Source: an uncultured Eubacterium sp.
Lineage (GTDB): Bacteria; Bacillota; Clostridia; Lachnospirales; Lachnospiraceae
Direction of reading: 5' to 3'
Length of the DNA: 19,250 nt
Assembly (NCBI GenBank): GCA_910579145.1
Contig: CAJTTQ010000039.1
Span: 6,103-25,352, forward strand
Made by a program: the position numbers and the translations under genes. Below are positions 7,560-15,677 of this stretch, piece after piece (position 1 is the first letter of the stretch; every line of letters starts with the position of its first letter). The notes beneath the pieces were generated by a model, which saw nothing but the letters and a program-made list of their open reading frames with translations, made no database searches and was not told the DNA's origin.

Positions 7560-8936
7560 TCAGCTTTCCTTTAAATAAGCTTCATTCAGGGCAAGTACGT
7601 GTTTCATCGCCTGCTCGCCCGGGGCGCCGATCGTGTTCCGCCGTTCGACGCACGTTTTCATCGAGATAGCTTCATAAATATCCTCCTCAAAGACGGGAGA
7701 TATTTTTTTGTATTCGCTCAGAGGAAGTTCATCGAGGGAAATATCTTTTTCGATGCAGGTTAAAACGAGCTGCCCGATGATGCCGTGGGCATCGCGAAAC
7801 GGGATACCGTGGTTTACGAGGTAATCAGCGGCATCTGTCGCGTTTGTGAAACCATTTTTAGCGCTGGCTTCCATCTGTTCCGTGCGAAAGCGCATCGTGG
7901 CGATCATGCCGGTAAAGAGGGAAAGGCAGCCTTTTACGGTGTCGATCGCGTCAAATGTCAATTCTTTATCTTCCTGCATGTCTTTATTATAGGCGAGGGG
8001 AAGTCCCTTCATCGTCGTCAGCAGGGAGAGCTGCGCGCCGTATACGCGTCCGGTTTTCCCGCGCACGAGCTCGGCGATGTCCGGGTTCTTTTTCTGCGGC
8101 ATGATGCTGCTGCCCGTGGAGTAGGAGTCGTCGATCTCTACAAATTGATATTCGTTCGAGTTCCATACGATGATCTCTTCGCAGAAGCGGCTTAAGTGCA
8201 TCATGATCATGGACATGGCGTTTAGCAGTTCGATCAGGTAGTCGCGGTCAGATACCGAGTCCATGCTGTTCAGAGTCGGACCGTCGTAGTTCAGGAAGGA
8301 AGCGGTTTCTTCCCGGTCGAGCGGGTACGTCGTACCGGCAAGGGCACCGGCGCCGAGAGGACAGTAGTTCATGCGGTCATAAATGTCCCGCAGCCGGCTG
8401 CGGTCGCGGCGGAACATTTCAAAGTACGCGCCGAAGTGATGTGCAAGCGTGACCGGCTGCGCCTTTTGCAGATGCGTAAAGCCTGGCATGTAAGTGGTAA
8501 CATGGTTTTTCATGATATTGTGGATCGTCAGGAGAAGCTCTTTTAACAGATCGTTGAGCGCGACGATCTCATCCCTCGTATACAGTTTCATGTCCAGCGC
8601 GACCTGGTCGTTCCGGCTCCGGCCGGTGTGTAATTTCTTTCCCGCCTCCCCGATCCGCTCGATCAGGTTTGCTTCGACGAAGCTGTGGATGTCCTCGTGT
8701 TCTTCCGTGATGGCAAGGCTGCCATTCTCGATGTCATGTAAGATGCTCTTGCATCCCCCGATGATCTGTTCTTTTTCGTCGGCTGTGATGATGCCCTGTT
8801 TTTCGAGCATGGTGACATGGGCGATGCTGCCTAGTATGTCCTGTTTGTAAAATTTCTGGTCAAAGGAAATCGAAGCGTTGAAATTATGCACCAGTTCATT
8901 GGTTTCCTTTGTAAAGCGTCCTCCCCAAAGTTTCAT
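7560..8936 (-). CDS. argH: Argininosuccinate lyase
   Basis: ArgH splits argininosuccinate into arginine and fumarate, the last step of arginine biosynthesis, in the cytoplasm as a homotetramer. The start is the ATG of MKLWGGRF, the canonical ArgH N-terminus, with GAGG six bases upstream; the longer frame upstream is the leader. The 458 aa length is normal. The fumarase/aspartase superfamily signature GSSIMPQKKNPD is intact, as are HTGRSRNDQV and the TGSS loop serine. No other arg gene is in view; the gene stands alone behind its own promoter. It converges on the S41 protease gene with about 60 bases between stops and no obvious terminator for either. Confidence 0.97.
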   Translation of the reverse strand: MKLWGGRFTKETNELVHNFNASISFDQKFYKQDILGSIAHVTMLEKQGIITADEKEQIIGGCKSILHDIENGSLAITEEHEDIHSFVEANLIERIGEAGKKLHTGRSRNDQVALDMKLYTRDEIVALNDLLKELLLTIHNIMKNHVTTYMPGFTHLQKAQPVTLAHHFGAYFEMFRRDRSRLRDIYDRMNYCPLGAGALAGTTYPLDREETASFLNYDGPTLNSMDSVSDRDYLIELLNAMSMIMMHLSRFCEEIIVWNSNEYQFVEIDDSYSTGSSIMPQKKNPDIAELVRGKTGRVYGAQLSLLTTMKGLPLAYNKDMQEDKELTFDAIDTVKGCLSLFTGMIATMRFRTEQMEASAKNGFTNATDAADYLVNHGIPFRDAHGIIGQLVLTCIEKDISLDELPLSEYKKISPVFEEDIYEAISMKTCVERRNTIGAPGEQAMKHVLALNEAYLKES

Positions 8937-8955
8937 AGTTAACCTCATTTCTGTA

Positions 8956-9002
8956 ACAGGGTATTTTAACCCTGTGAACGATTTAGTTTTGTGTTTTAAC
9001 AC
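8956..9002. promoter_or_regulatory. Two related palindromes in the argH leader (candidate operators)
   Basis: The first palindrome, 8956-8975, has 7-base arms ACAGGGT / ACCCTGT around ATTTTA. The second, 8991-9002, has 5-base arms GTGTT / AACAC around two bases. Both share the core GTnTTTTAAC on the plus strand, and their centres are 31 bp apart, about three helical turns. The second starts at the expected transcription start and the first lies about 30 bases into the leader, where a bound repressor would block transcription. They do not match the classic ARG box closely, so the regulator is unnamed. Confidence 0.5.
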
Positions 9003-9009
9003 CAATGTA

Positions 9010-9038
9010 ATAGTAACATGGTGTTCGTGGGAAGTCAA
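9010..9038 (-). promoter_or_regulatory. argH promoter
   Basis: Read on the minus strand, TTGACT (9038-9033) is followed after exactly 17 bases by TACTAT (9015-9010), with an extended -10 TG one base before it. Initiation is expected near 9003, just at the first palindrome of the leader. Confidence 0.85.
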
Positions 9039-9092
9039 CGATTTAAGATGAGATCGGCCGTGGCAAATAATGAGGAAAAGGTGGTAGAAAAC

Positions 9093-9122
9093 TTGCTATC
9101 GGGGAATCATATGTGTTATAAT
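9093..9122 (+). promoter_or_regulatory. Extended -10 promoter for the tandem DUF6270 gene
   Basis: TTGCTA (9093-9098), an 18-base spacer and a perfect TATAAT (9117-9122) preceded by TGT (extended -10). It points away from argH and gives a leader of about 105 bases. It is the only strong promoter seen ahead of the plus-strand block that follows. Confidence 0.8.
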
Positions 9123-9144
9123 CATGTCAGTTGTATGTTAAAAT

Positions 9145-9185
9145 AAGTGCTGGCGCACTTGTTACTGTGCAGAAAAACATGCACA
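9145..9185 (+). promoter_or_regulatory. Two small hairpins in the leader of the tandem DUF6270 gene
   Basis: AAGTGC / GCACTT (9145-9150 with 9155-9160) closes a TGGC loop. TGTGCA / TGCACA (9166-9171 with 9180-9185) closes an 8-base loop. Neither is followed by a T-run on the plus strand, so these are not terminators for this gene; they could be RNA stability elements or protein-binding sites. Confidence 0.4.
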
Positions 9186-9232
9186 AAAATAACGATAAAG
9201 TATGGAGTTTATAGAAGAAAAGGCTACGAATT

Positions 9233-11353
9233 ATGGATAGTATGGAAAAAGCAGAGAAAAAAACGATCCGGTTACATGGTTCCTCTTTTATCAATGATAT
9301 GGAGCTGGATGACCGGTATAAGATTGTGAAAGAGAGTTTGTGGATTTCCCTTTTATCTCTGGTGGGCAATCCAGACGGCGCTACCGTTACGTTAGAGGAA
9401 CCGGCATCGCCATTGTTGACGATGGATCTGGAGAAACGGCTTGCGCAGTCGCTCGAAGACGAGCCGGCGGAATTTCTCGTGGTAGATATGTGCTACACGG
9501 CGGGACACGGGCTTTATAAGTGGAACGGCCAGGTATTTACCAAGAACCCGAAGTTTTTGGAGAGCCGTTTTTTTGCCGAACACGAACAGGAAATGGAATT
9601 TATCGACGTCATGCGTGACCGGGAGTTTGACTGGAAACCTTATATGGACCGGTATTTGGAACTGATCGGGAAATATTTTGATGCAGACCATATGATCTTA
9701 GTCAGATCTAGATGTCCCCTCTGGTATGTGACGCACACGCATGTGCGCAGGTATAAGAGAAAGAGCAGACGGGCGTATAACCGGCGAATCAAGGAACTGG
9801 AAAATTATTTCGTAAAAAAAATGAACCCGTATGTCGTAGATATTTATTCCCACTATTTTATCGACTTCGATCATAAACGGGGCGTGACGATGTCGACATA
9901 TGAGAAACCGTTTTACCATCAAGCAAAACGGATCATTTCGACCATCATACGGACACAGCCGGAACAGAGAGTATTCCGCGAACAGGAATATTTTATGCGG
10001 CTGGGCCGTTTCATCAAGTACTACGATAATCTGTTTGCGAAAAATAATACGAACTTATTTATGGATGAGGATGATTTTCTGGACCATCTTGTTTTACAGC
10101 TCAGCCGGGAAATACTGATCGATTATGAGAGCGATCTTGTGGAAATAGAGGCCTGCGGGTATTCTTCCATACAGGAAATCCTGGACGGGCACAGTTTCAA
10201 GTTCGCGCAGCCGCTGCGTGAATGCCTGAAAGTCGTAAAGGCAGTGGAGGAGGGCGATCTGTTTCGCGAGGACACGGATTATGAGATGATATTTGAACAT
10301 CAGTTAAAGATCGTGGGGCTCTTTACGGAGCTTGTGCGGCGGGAGTGGGTCCAGCAGGGGCTTGCGGCTGGTACGGTCCATGTGAACCGTTTTAACTGCA
10401 GAACTTATTACCAGGCGCTGCTGGCAGCAAAAAGAGGAAAAGCTTCCCTGTTAAAAAAATGTGTTACCGGAATCGGCGGCAATATGGAAGAGCGGCATAA
10501 GATAAAAATGCTGGTCAGGAGTATGAAGCGGGAGACAAAAAACGGGATCACAGCGTACTGTCATGCGTTGAACCGGTATTATGAACCCGTTCAGATCGAT
10601 CTGTGGGGGTCATGTATTACGCGGGAGATCTTGAATGAGGATAAGGGAAGGTTCCAGATCGGAAAATATGCGTACCGGAACTGCTGTCTATTTGCGTTTG
10701 ATGCGCCGATCCCTTATGAGGAGGAAAAGTTTGAGGACCTTTCCCTGTTTGAGAATAGCAATTGGCGCGTCGGCTACATTCGAAGCGCTTTCCACAAAGA
10801 TTTGCCGGAACAATTGAAACAGACGGGATCGGAATGGCTTCTGCTCGATTTTTACGACCTTGTGTGCGATATAGTGGAGTATCAGGGCGGTATCCTGACG
10901 GCAGACAGCGAGGTGCGGGGACTGAAGTTCTATAAGGAGATTAAGGAGCAATGCAGGGTTACGTCGATTGATGCTGTTTTGGATGAGGAGGAGATCAAAC
11001 GGCGGTTTGATGTGTTCATACGGTTTATCAAAGAGCGGTATGGGAAAAAGATCGTATGGATCAAGGCGGATGTAAAGCTGAAGTTTCTGGATCAGGAGAG
11101 ACAGTTGCGGCCGATGCGGTGGCACAAAAGAGAGGTGCTCCTCGAGAAGAGGAAATTTATGGATCGGTGGCAGAAGTATTTCGAAAAACATATGGACTGT
11201 TACGTCATTGATTACGCGAGACGTTATCACGCGGATGATCTGTGCGTGTCAGGCGCGTTTATGGTACACTACGAAAAAGAGTTTTATGAGAAAGGCTATC
11301 AGGCACTGTATGAGATCATTTATGAGGGTAAGGGAAAACGGTATTACAAATAG
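9233..11353 (+). CDS. Large protein with two tandem DUF6270/SGNH-like modules
   Basis: This 706 aa protein has no named function. Its C-terminal module (about 455-706) has the DUF6270 pattern: DLWGSCITREI with G459-S460-C461, then a helix-rich part, EWLLLDFYDL (534-543) and a final YVIDYARRYHADD block followed by HYEKEFYEKGYQAL. The N-terminal module (about 10-245) repeats the same order: RLHGSSFINDM (G16-S17-S18), EFLVVDMCYT (80-89), YVVDIYSHYFIDFDH and YEKPFYHQAKRII. In the N copy the GSC cysteine is Ser. A helical linker of about 210 residues joins them. DUF6270 proteins occur in surface-polysaccharide loci and resemble SGNH hydrolases, so glycan acylation or deacylation is a reasonable guess only. 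No signal peptide or membrane segment is seen. The symporter gene follows after 15 bases. Confidence 0.8.
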   Translation: MDSMEKAEKKTIRLHGSSFINDMELDDRYKIVKESLWISLLSLVGNPDGATVTLEEPASPLLTMDLEKRLAQSLEDEPAEFLVVDMCYTAGHGLYKWNGQVFTKNPKFLESRFFAEHEQEMEFIDVMRDREFDWKPYMDRYLELIGKYFDADHMILVRSRCPLWYVTHTHVRRYKRKSRRAYNRRIKELENYFVKKMNPYVVDIYSHYFIDFDHKRGVTMSTYEKPFYHQAKRIISTIIRTQPEQRVFREQEYFMRLGRFIKYYDNLFAKNNTNLFMDEDDFLDHLVLQLSREILIDYESDLVEIEACGYSSIQEILDGHSFKFAQPLRECLKVVKAVEEGDLFREDTDYEMIFEHQLKIVGLFTELVRREWVQQGLAAGTVHVNRFNCRTYYQALLAAKRGKASLLKKCVTGIGGNMEERHKIKMLVRSMKRETKNGITAYCHALNRYYEPVQIDLWGSCITREILNEDKGRFQIGKYAYRNCCLFAFDAPIPYEEEKFEDLSLFENSNWRVGYIRSAFHKDLPEQLKQTGSEWLLLDFYDLVCDIVEYQGGILTADSEVRGLKFYKEIKEQCRVTSIDAVLDEEEIKRRFDVFIRFIKERYGKKIVWIKADVKLKFLDQERQLRPMRWHKREVLLEKRKFMDRWQKYFEKHMDCYVIDYARRYHADDLCVSGAFMVHYEKEFYEKGYQALYEIIYEGKGKRYYK

Positions 11354-11368
11354 CAGGAGGATAAGAAG

Positions 11369-12775
11369 ATGAAGAAGAGAGCAAAGAGAAATTCCTTTTC
11401 CGGCTCGATCGGTTTTGTACTGGCGGCGGCTGGAAGCGCGGTGGGACTTGGAAATATATGGAGGTTTCCGTATCTGGCGGCGAAGGACGGCGGGGGCATG
11501 TTCCTTATAATTTACCTGGTGCTCGCGCTGACGTTTGGATTTACCTTATTGATCACGGAAGTTGCGATCGGGCGCAAGACGAAGCAGAGCCCGATCACGG
11601 CTTATGGGAAGCTGAAGAAGAGCTGGGGCGGGCTGGGAGTGGTCTCGTGCCTCGTCCCGGCCATCATCCTGCCGTATTACTGTGTGATCGGCGGCTGGGT
11701 GATCAAGTACTTTCTGATGTATCTCACGGGAAACGGCGCGGTGACAGCAGAGGACGGGTTTTTCACATCCTTTATTTCCGCAGGGACAGAGCCAGTCGTG
11801 ATGATGGCGATCTTTTTATTCGCGGTAGCATTTGTCATTTTCCGCGGTGTCAATAAGGGGATCGAGTCATTTTCAAAAATACTCATGCCGATACTGATCG
11901 TATTGGTTATCGTGATCGCTGTCTTTTCTGTTACGATCCGGCACACGGACGAGAGCGGGGTCACGAGGACAGGGCTGCAGGGACTTGGTATTTATCTGAT
12001 CCCGAATTTTGAGGGGATGACAGTAAGCCGGTTTTTCTCGGTACTTTTTGACGCGATGGGGCAGTTGTTTTTCAGCCTGAGTGTCGCGATGGGCATTATG
12101 ATCGCGTACGGTTCTTATGTACGTGACGATGCCGACCTGAACAAGTCGATCTATCAGATCGAGATTTTTGACACGGTCGTTGCTTTTTTGGCGGGTGTCA
12201 TGATCATTCCCGCGGTGTTTACGTTTTCTGGAACCGAGGGGATGGATGCTTCCGGGCCGGGACTGATGTTTGTTTCCCTGCCGAACGTCTTTTCTGAGAT
12301 GGGAAAGATCGGCCATGTGGTAGGCTGTCTGTTTTTTGCTATGGTGCTGTTCGCGGCACTCACGAGTGCCGTGTCGGTCATGGAGGCGGTCGTTTCGAGC
12401 CTGATGGACCGTTTTGGATTGACGAGGATGAAGGCGGCCGTGTTGGAGACGGTGATCGCCGTGGCTGCCGGGTTTATTGTCTGTAAGGGTTACAATGCGC
12501 TGTACTTCGAACTCCCGCTGCCAAACGGGGCTACGGCGCAGATTTTGGATATTATGGATTATATCAGCAATAATATTCTCATGCCGGTCGTGGCGATCGG
12601 AACGTGTATCCTCATCGGGTGGATCGTAAAACCTTCCACGGTAGTGGAAGAGGTGGAAAAGAATGGGCAGAAGATGGGAAGGAAGCGGCTCTATGTCGTG
12701 ATGCTCCGGTTTATCGCTCCCATCCTGCTTATGATCCTGCTGTTGAAATCATTGGGAATATTGACGGCAATATAA
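11369..12775 (+). CDS. Sodium-dependent transporter, neurotransmitter:sodium symporter (NSS/SNF) family
   Basis: This is a polytopic membrane protein (468 aa, about 11-12 helices) that by family imports an amino acid or similar solute with Na+, using the LeuT fold. The TM1 hallmark GSAVGLGNIWRFPY (residues 22-35) is intact; its unwound part forms the sodium and substrate sites. TM6/7-type segments (FFSVLFDAMGQLFFSLSVAMG) and the TM8 region (FFAMVLFAALTSAVSVMEAVV) are also typical. Its length resembles bacterial members such as TnaT, Tyt1 and MhsT. The ATG at 11369 follows AGGAGG. Only 15 bases separate it from the tandem DUF6270 gene, so the two are probably co-transcribed. The substrate is not readable; aromatic or hydrophobic amino acids are known substrates of relatives. 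Confidence 0.93.
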   Translation: MKKRAKRNSFSGSIGFVLAAAGSAVGLGNIWRFPYLAAKDGGGMFLIIYLVLALTFGFTLLITEVAIGRKTKQSPITAYGKLKKSWGGLGVVSCLVPAIILPYYCVIGGWVIKYFLMYLTGNGAVTAEDGFFTSFISAGTEPVVMMAIFLFAVAFVIFRGVNKGIESFSKILMPILIVLVIVIAVFSVTIRHTDESGVTRTGLQGLGIYLIPNFEGMTVSRFFSVLFDAMGQLFFSLSVAMGIMIAYGSYVRDDADLNKSIYQIEIFDTVVAFLAGVMIIPAVFTFSGTEGMDASGPGLMFVSLPNVFSEMGKIGHVVGCLFFAMVLFAALTSAVSVMEAVVSSLMDRFGLTRMKAAVLETVIAVAAGFIVCKGYNALYFELPLPNGATAQILDIMDYISNNILMPVVAIGTCILIGWIVKPSTVVEEVEKNGQKMGRKRLYVVMLRFIAPILLMILLLKSLGILTAI

Positions 12776-12785
12776 AATTTTCATG

Positions 12786-12802
12786 AAATAAGTGCAGGTG
12801 CA
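12786..12802 (+). repeat. Short motif shared with the leader at 9141-9157
   Basis: AAATAAGTGCAGGTGCA here matches 15 of 17 bases at 9141-9157 (AAATAAGTGCTGGCGCA), the first ten being identical. Both copies lie in leaders of genes of the same plus-strand block. The rest of 12776-12863 shows no terminator or promoter I can support. Confidence 0.3.
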
Positions 12803-12863
12803 GGGTGCGGGGCAGTCGGGACAATACAAGGACAATAGAAACGGGAAAGGAATGGTTTATCGT

Positions 12864-14678
12864 ATGAAAGTGAAAGTTTCAAATTATGTGGCGCAGTTTT
12901 TGGTGGAGCACGGAATCGATACAGTGTTTACCGTGACGGGTGGAGGCGCGATGCACCTCAATGACGGATTGGGGCATCAGGAGGGACTTCACTGTGTGTA
13001 TCAGCATCATGAGCAGGCGTGCGCGATCGCCGGGGAGGCGTACGCGCGTATGCACAACCGGATCGGCGCCGTGTGCGTGACGACGGGTCCGGGAGGGACG
13101 AACGCGATCACCGGCGTCGTCGGTGGATGGCTGGATTCGATCCCGATGCTCATCCTTTCCGGGCAGGTCCGCTACGATACGACGGCGAGGAGTACCGGCC
13201 TCGGACTGCGCGCGATGGGAGATCAGGAGTTTGACATCTGCAAGGCGGTGGACTGCATGACGAAGTACTGCCAGATGGTGATCGATCCCCTCGATATCCG
13301 GTATTGTCTGGAAAAGGCGCTGTATCTCGCGCAGATCGGGCGTCCCGGCCCGTGCTGGCTCGACATTCCTCTGAATGTACAGGGCGCGTTTGTGGAAACG
13401 GATGATCTCCGCGCGTTCGACCCGCTGGAGTGTGCCGCGGAAAAACCGGTGGAGCCTGCGGACGAACTGATCGATACGATCCTGGAAAAGATCAAGGGTG
13501 CCAAGCGTCCAGTGATCAATGCCGGAAACGGCATACGGATCTCGGGCGGATATGAGGATTTCGTGGAACTGGTCGAAAAGCTGGGGATCCCGGTCGTGAC
13601 CGGATGGAACAGCATTGACCTGATCGCGGACGAGCACCCGCTGTACGTCGGGCGCGCGGGCATCATGGGCGACCGCGCGGGCAATTTTGCCATTCAGAAC
13701 AGCGACCTTGTTCTTTCGCTCGGAAGCCGCCTGAGTATCCGGCAGGTGGGGTACAATTATAAGACGTGGGCGAGGGAGGCCTATACGATCGTCGTCGATG
13801 TGGACGGGGAGGAACTGAAAAAACCGACGCTGCATGTCGATCTGCCCGTCTGCGCGGATGTCAGGGACGTGATGCGCAAATTAAATAAGAAGCTGGGCGA
13901 CGAAAAGCACTCAGCCGAGACCTTCTGGCTCGAAAAATGCGCGCACTGGAAAGAGGCCTATCCGGTCGTTCTTCCGAAACACTATGAGCAGAGTAGTCCG
14001 GCGAATGTGTACGCGTTTATCAAAGAAGTGAGTAAAGTGCTTCCTGAAGACTACGTGACGGTCGTGGGAAATGGATCCGCGTGCGTCGTGGGGAGCCACG
14101 GCTATGAGATCAAGAAAGGACAGCGTTTTATCATCAATTCCGCGATCGCGTCGATGGGGTACGATCTGCCGGCGGCGATCGGCGCGTGCGTGGCAGAAGG
14201 AAACAAAGAGATCGTCTGTCTGAGCGGCGACGGCAGCATTCAGATGAACCTTCAGGAACTGCAGACGATCCAGACGAACCATCTGCCGATCAAAATATTT
14301 GTCATCAATAACAACGGATACCATTCGATCCGCCAGACACAGACCAACTTCTTCGGAGAGCCTTATGTCGGGATCGGCCCGCAGAGCCACGACCTGGAGT
14401 TCCCGGATATGGAACGGATCGCCTATGCGTACCGCTATCCATTTTTCCGCTGTGACAGCAATGAAAAGCTGGCAGAGACGATCCAGCACGTATTTGAGAC
14501 GGAGGGAGCCGTGATTTGTGAGATCATCGTCTCGATGGACCAGAATTTTGAGCCGAAGTCCGCGACGAAGCGGCTCGACGACGGTACACTCGTTTCGCCG
14601 CCGTTAGAGGATCTGGCGCCGTTTCTCGACCGTGAGGTGTTCCGGGAGGAAATGGTGATCGAGCCGGTAGAAGAATGA
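12864..14678 (+). CDS. Thiamine-diphosphate enzyme, acetolactate-synthase-like (YerE-type)
   Basis: This is a cytoplasmic ThDP-dependent enzyme (604 aa) of the AHAS/pyruvate-decarboxylase superfamily. The N-terminal PYR domain carries the cofactor-activating glutamate in YQHHEQACA; the middle domain reads GIMGDRAGNFAIQNSDLVLSLG; the C-terminal PP domain has the Mg/ThDP motif GDGS, ending with NNNGYHSI. The N-terminus KVSNYVAQFLVEHGI and the VTGGGAMHLND segment resemble the AHAS-like enzymes of polysaccharide loci. One of these, YerE, transfers an acetyl unit from pyruvate to a CDP-keto-sugar in yersiniose synthesis. No small regulatory subunit follows and no ilv genes are near, arguing against true valine/isoleucine AHAS. 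An alternative start lies 12 bases upstream. The sugar SDR gene follows after about 70 bases. Acceptor unknown. Confidence 0.85.
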   Translation: MKVKVSNYVAQFLVEHGIDTVFTVTGGGAMHLNDGLGHQEGLHCVYQHHEQACAIAGEAYARMHNRIGAVCVTTGPGGTNAITGVVGGWLDSIPMLILSGQVRYDTTARSTGLGLRAMGDQEFDICKAVDCMTKYCQMVIDPLDIRYCLEKALYLAQIGRPGPCWLDIPLNVQGAFVETDDLRAFDPLECAAEKPVEPADELIDTILEKIKGAKRPVINAGNGIRISGGYEDFVELVEKLGIPVVTGWNSIDLIADEHPLYVGRAGIMGDRAGNFAIQNSDLVLSLGSRLSIRQVGYNYKTWAREAYTIVVDVDGEELKKPTLHVDLPVCADVRDVMRKLNKKLGDEKHSAETFWLEKCAHWKEAYPVVLPKHYEQSSPANVYAFIKEVSKVLPEDYVTVVGNGSACVVGSHGYEIKKGQRFIINSAIASMGYDLPAAIGACVAEGNKEIVCLSGDGSIQMNLQELQTIQTNHLPIKIFVINNNGYHSIRQTQTNFFGEPYVGIGPQSHDLEFPDMERIAYAYRYPFFRCDSNEKLAETIQHVFETEGAVICEIIVSMDQNFEPKSATKRLDDGTLVSPPLEDLAPFLDREVFREEMVIEPVEE

Positions 14679-14680
14679 TT

Positions 14681-14712
14681 AACAATTCTCCGCCATAGAT
14701 TTAGCAATTGTT
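14681..14712. repeat. Inverted repeat between the ThDP enzyme and SDR genes
   Basis: AACAATT (14681-14687) and AATTGTT (14706-14712) are separated by 18 bases and followed by GTTTGG. The stem is AT-only and the T-run is poor, so it is at best a weak terminator; it may be an attenuating hairpin or nothing. Confidence 0.25.
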
Positions 14713-14747
14713 GTTTGGAAGTGTGGATGTGAATAATGGAGGACGAT

Positions 14748-15677
14748 ATGATGGAACGGGCGATCATTACAGGAGCATCGGGGATGTTAGGACAGGCGCT
14801 CTGCCGCCTGCTTGCCGGGAAGGGGATCCAGGTGTACGCGGTCGTGCGGCCGGACTCGGATCAGAATGCGTATTTGTTTGAGCATGAGCGGGTGACGGCT
14901 GTGGCGTGCGATCTCACGGAACTTACGAAACTGCCGGACAAAATCGGAGAGAGTTGTGACGCGTTTTTTCATTTCGCATGGGGCGGGACGTACGGCGGCA
15001 ACCGCAACAACTACTACGGACAGTGGGACAATGTGAAATATACGCTCGATGCCGTCCTGGCCGCCAAAGAGTCAGGGTGCTCCGTGTTTCTCGGCGCGGG
15101 TTCCCAGGCGGAGTTCGGACGTGTGCCTGACGGGGTGAAACTGAGTTCAGCGGTCCGCGCGAATCCGGAAACCGGTTACGGCATCGCGAAGCTCTCGGCG
15201 GGTCAGATGAGCCGGGCGCTTTGCCGGGATGACGAGATCCGGCATGTGTGGACGCGCATTCTCAGCGTGTACGGGCCGGGGGATAAAGACCGCACGATGG
15301 TCATGTCGGGAATCTGTTCGATGCTGCGCGGCGAGATGCCAAAGTATACGAAGGGGGAACAGATTTGGGATTATCTGTACTGCGACGATGCGGCGATGGC
15401 ATTTTACCTGGCGGCGGAAAAGGGAAAGGACGGTGCGGTGTATACGGTCGGCAGCGGGCAGGAGCGCAGGCTGCGTGAGTATATACAGGACATCGGTGAT
15501 GTGATCTGCCCGGGGCGGGATATTAAATTTGGCGAGGTTCCGTATTATGACAAGCAGGTGATGTATTTGTGTGCTGATATAAAGGAGTTGCAGGAGGATA
15601 CGGGATTTTCGCCCACGGTGCCGTTTTCGGAGGGGATCCGCAGGACGGTGGAGTGGCGACGGAACGTAAAGTACTGA
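14748..15677 (+). CDS. NAD(P)-dependent epimerase/dehydratase, extended SDR acting on sugars
   Basis: This is a cytoplasmic extended short-chain dehydrogenase (309 aa). The Rossmann motif GASGMLG follows the first strand (RAIITGASG); DAFFHFAWGG and FLGAGSQAEFG carry the strand-4 and catalytic Ser regions; YGIAK is the YxxxK catalytic pair. RILSVYGPGDKDRTMV and WDYLYCDDAA are typical of nucleotide-sugar 4,6-dehydratases, epimerases and 4-keto-reductases. GGAGG precedes two adjacent ATGs (14748, 14751); either could be used. Placed after the YerE-like enzyme, it may reduce the branched keto-sugar, as YerF does for YerE in yersiniose synthesis, though YerF equivalence is not shown. Substrate unknown. 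Confidence 0.85.
   Translation: MMERAIITGASGMLGQALCRLLAGKGIQVYAVVRPDSDQNAYLFEHERVTAVACDLTELTKLPDKIGESCDAFFHFAWGGTYGGNRNNYYGQWDNVKYTLDAVLAAKESGCSVFLGAGSQAEFGRVPDGVKLSSAVRANPETGYGIAKLSAGQMSRALCRDDEIRHVWTRILSVYGPGDKDRTMVMSGICSMLRGEMPKYTKGEQIWDYLYCDDAAMAFYLAAEKGKDGAVYTVGSGQERRLREYIQDIGDVICPGRDIKFGEVPYYDKQVMYLCADIKELQEDTGFSPTVPFSEGIRRTVEWRRNVKY

Noticed and set aside
8937..9010. T-box or riboswitch in the argH leader
   Set aside because: The leader is only about 65 bases with two small palindromes; there is no T-box sequence, specifier loop or terminator.
8937..9038. 34-codon N-terminal extension of argH
   Set aside because: The extension would include the -10 region and both palindromes; ArgH proteins start at MKLWGGRF and a GAGG site precedes that ATG.
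9145..9185. Intrinsic terminator ahead of the tandem DUF6270 gene
   Set aside because: Both hairpins lack a downstream T-run on the plus strand.
12879..13835. Minus-strand open frame of 318 codons opposite the ThDP enzyme gene
   Set aside because: It is an Arg/His/Asp-rich shadow of the real coding frame with no motif.
12864..14678. Biosynthetic acetolactate synthase (ilvB) or inositol enzyme IolD
   Set aside because: No ilvN-type subunit or iol/ilv neighbours; the N-terminal and middle motifs look more like the polysaccharide-associated group. Kept as an alternative, not the main call.
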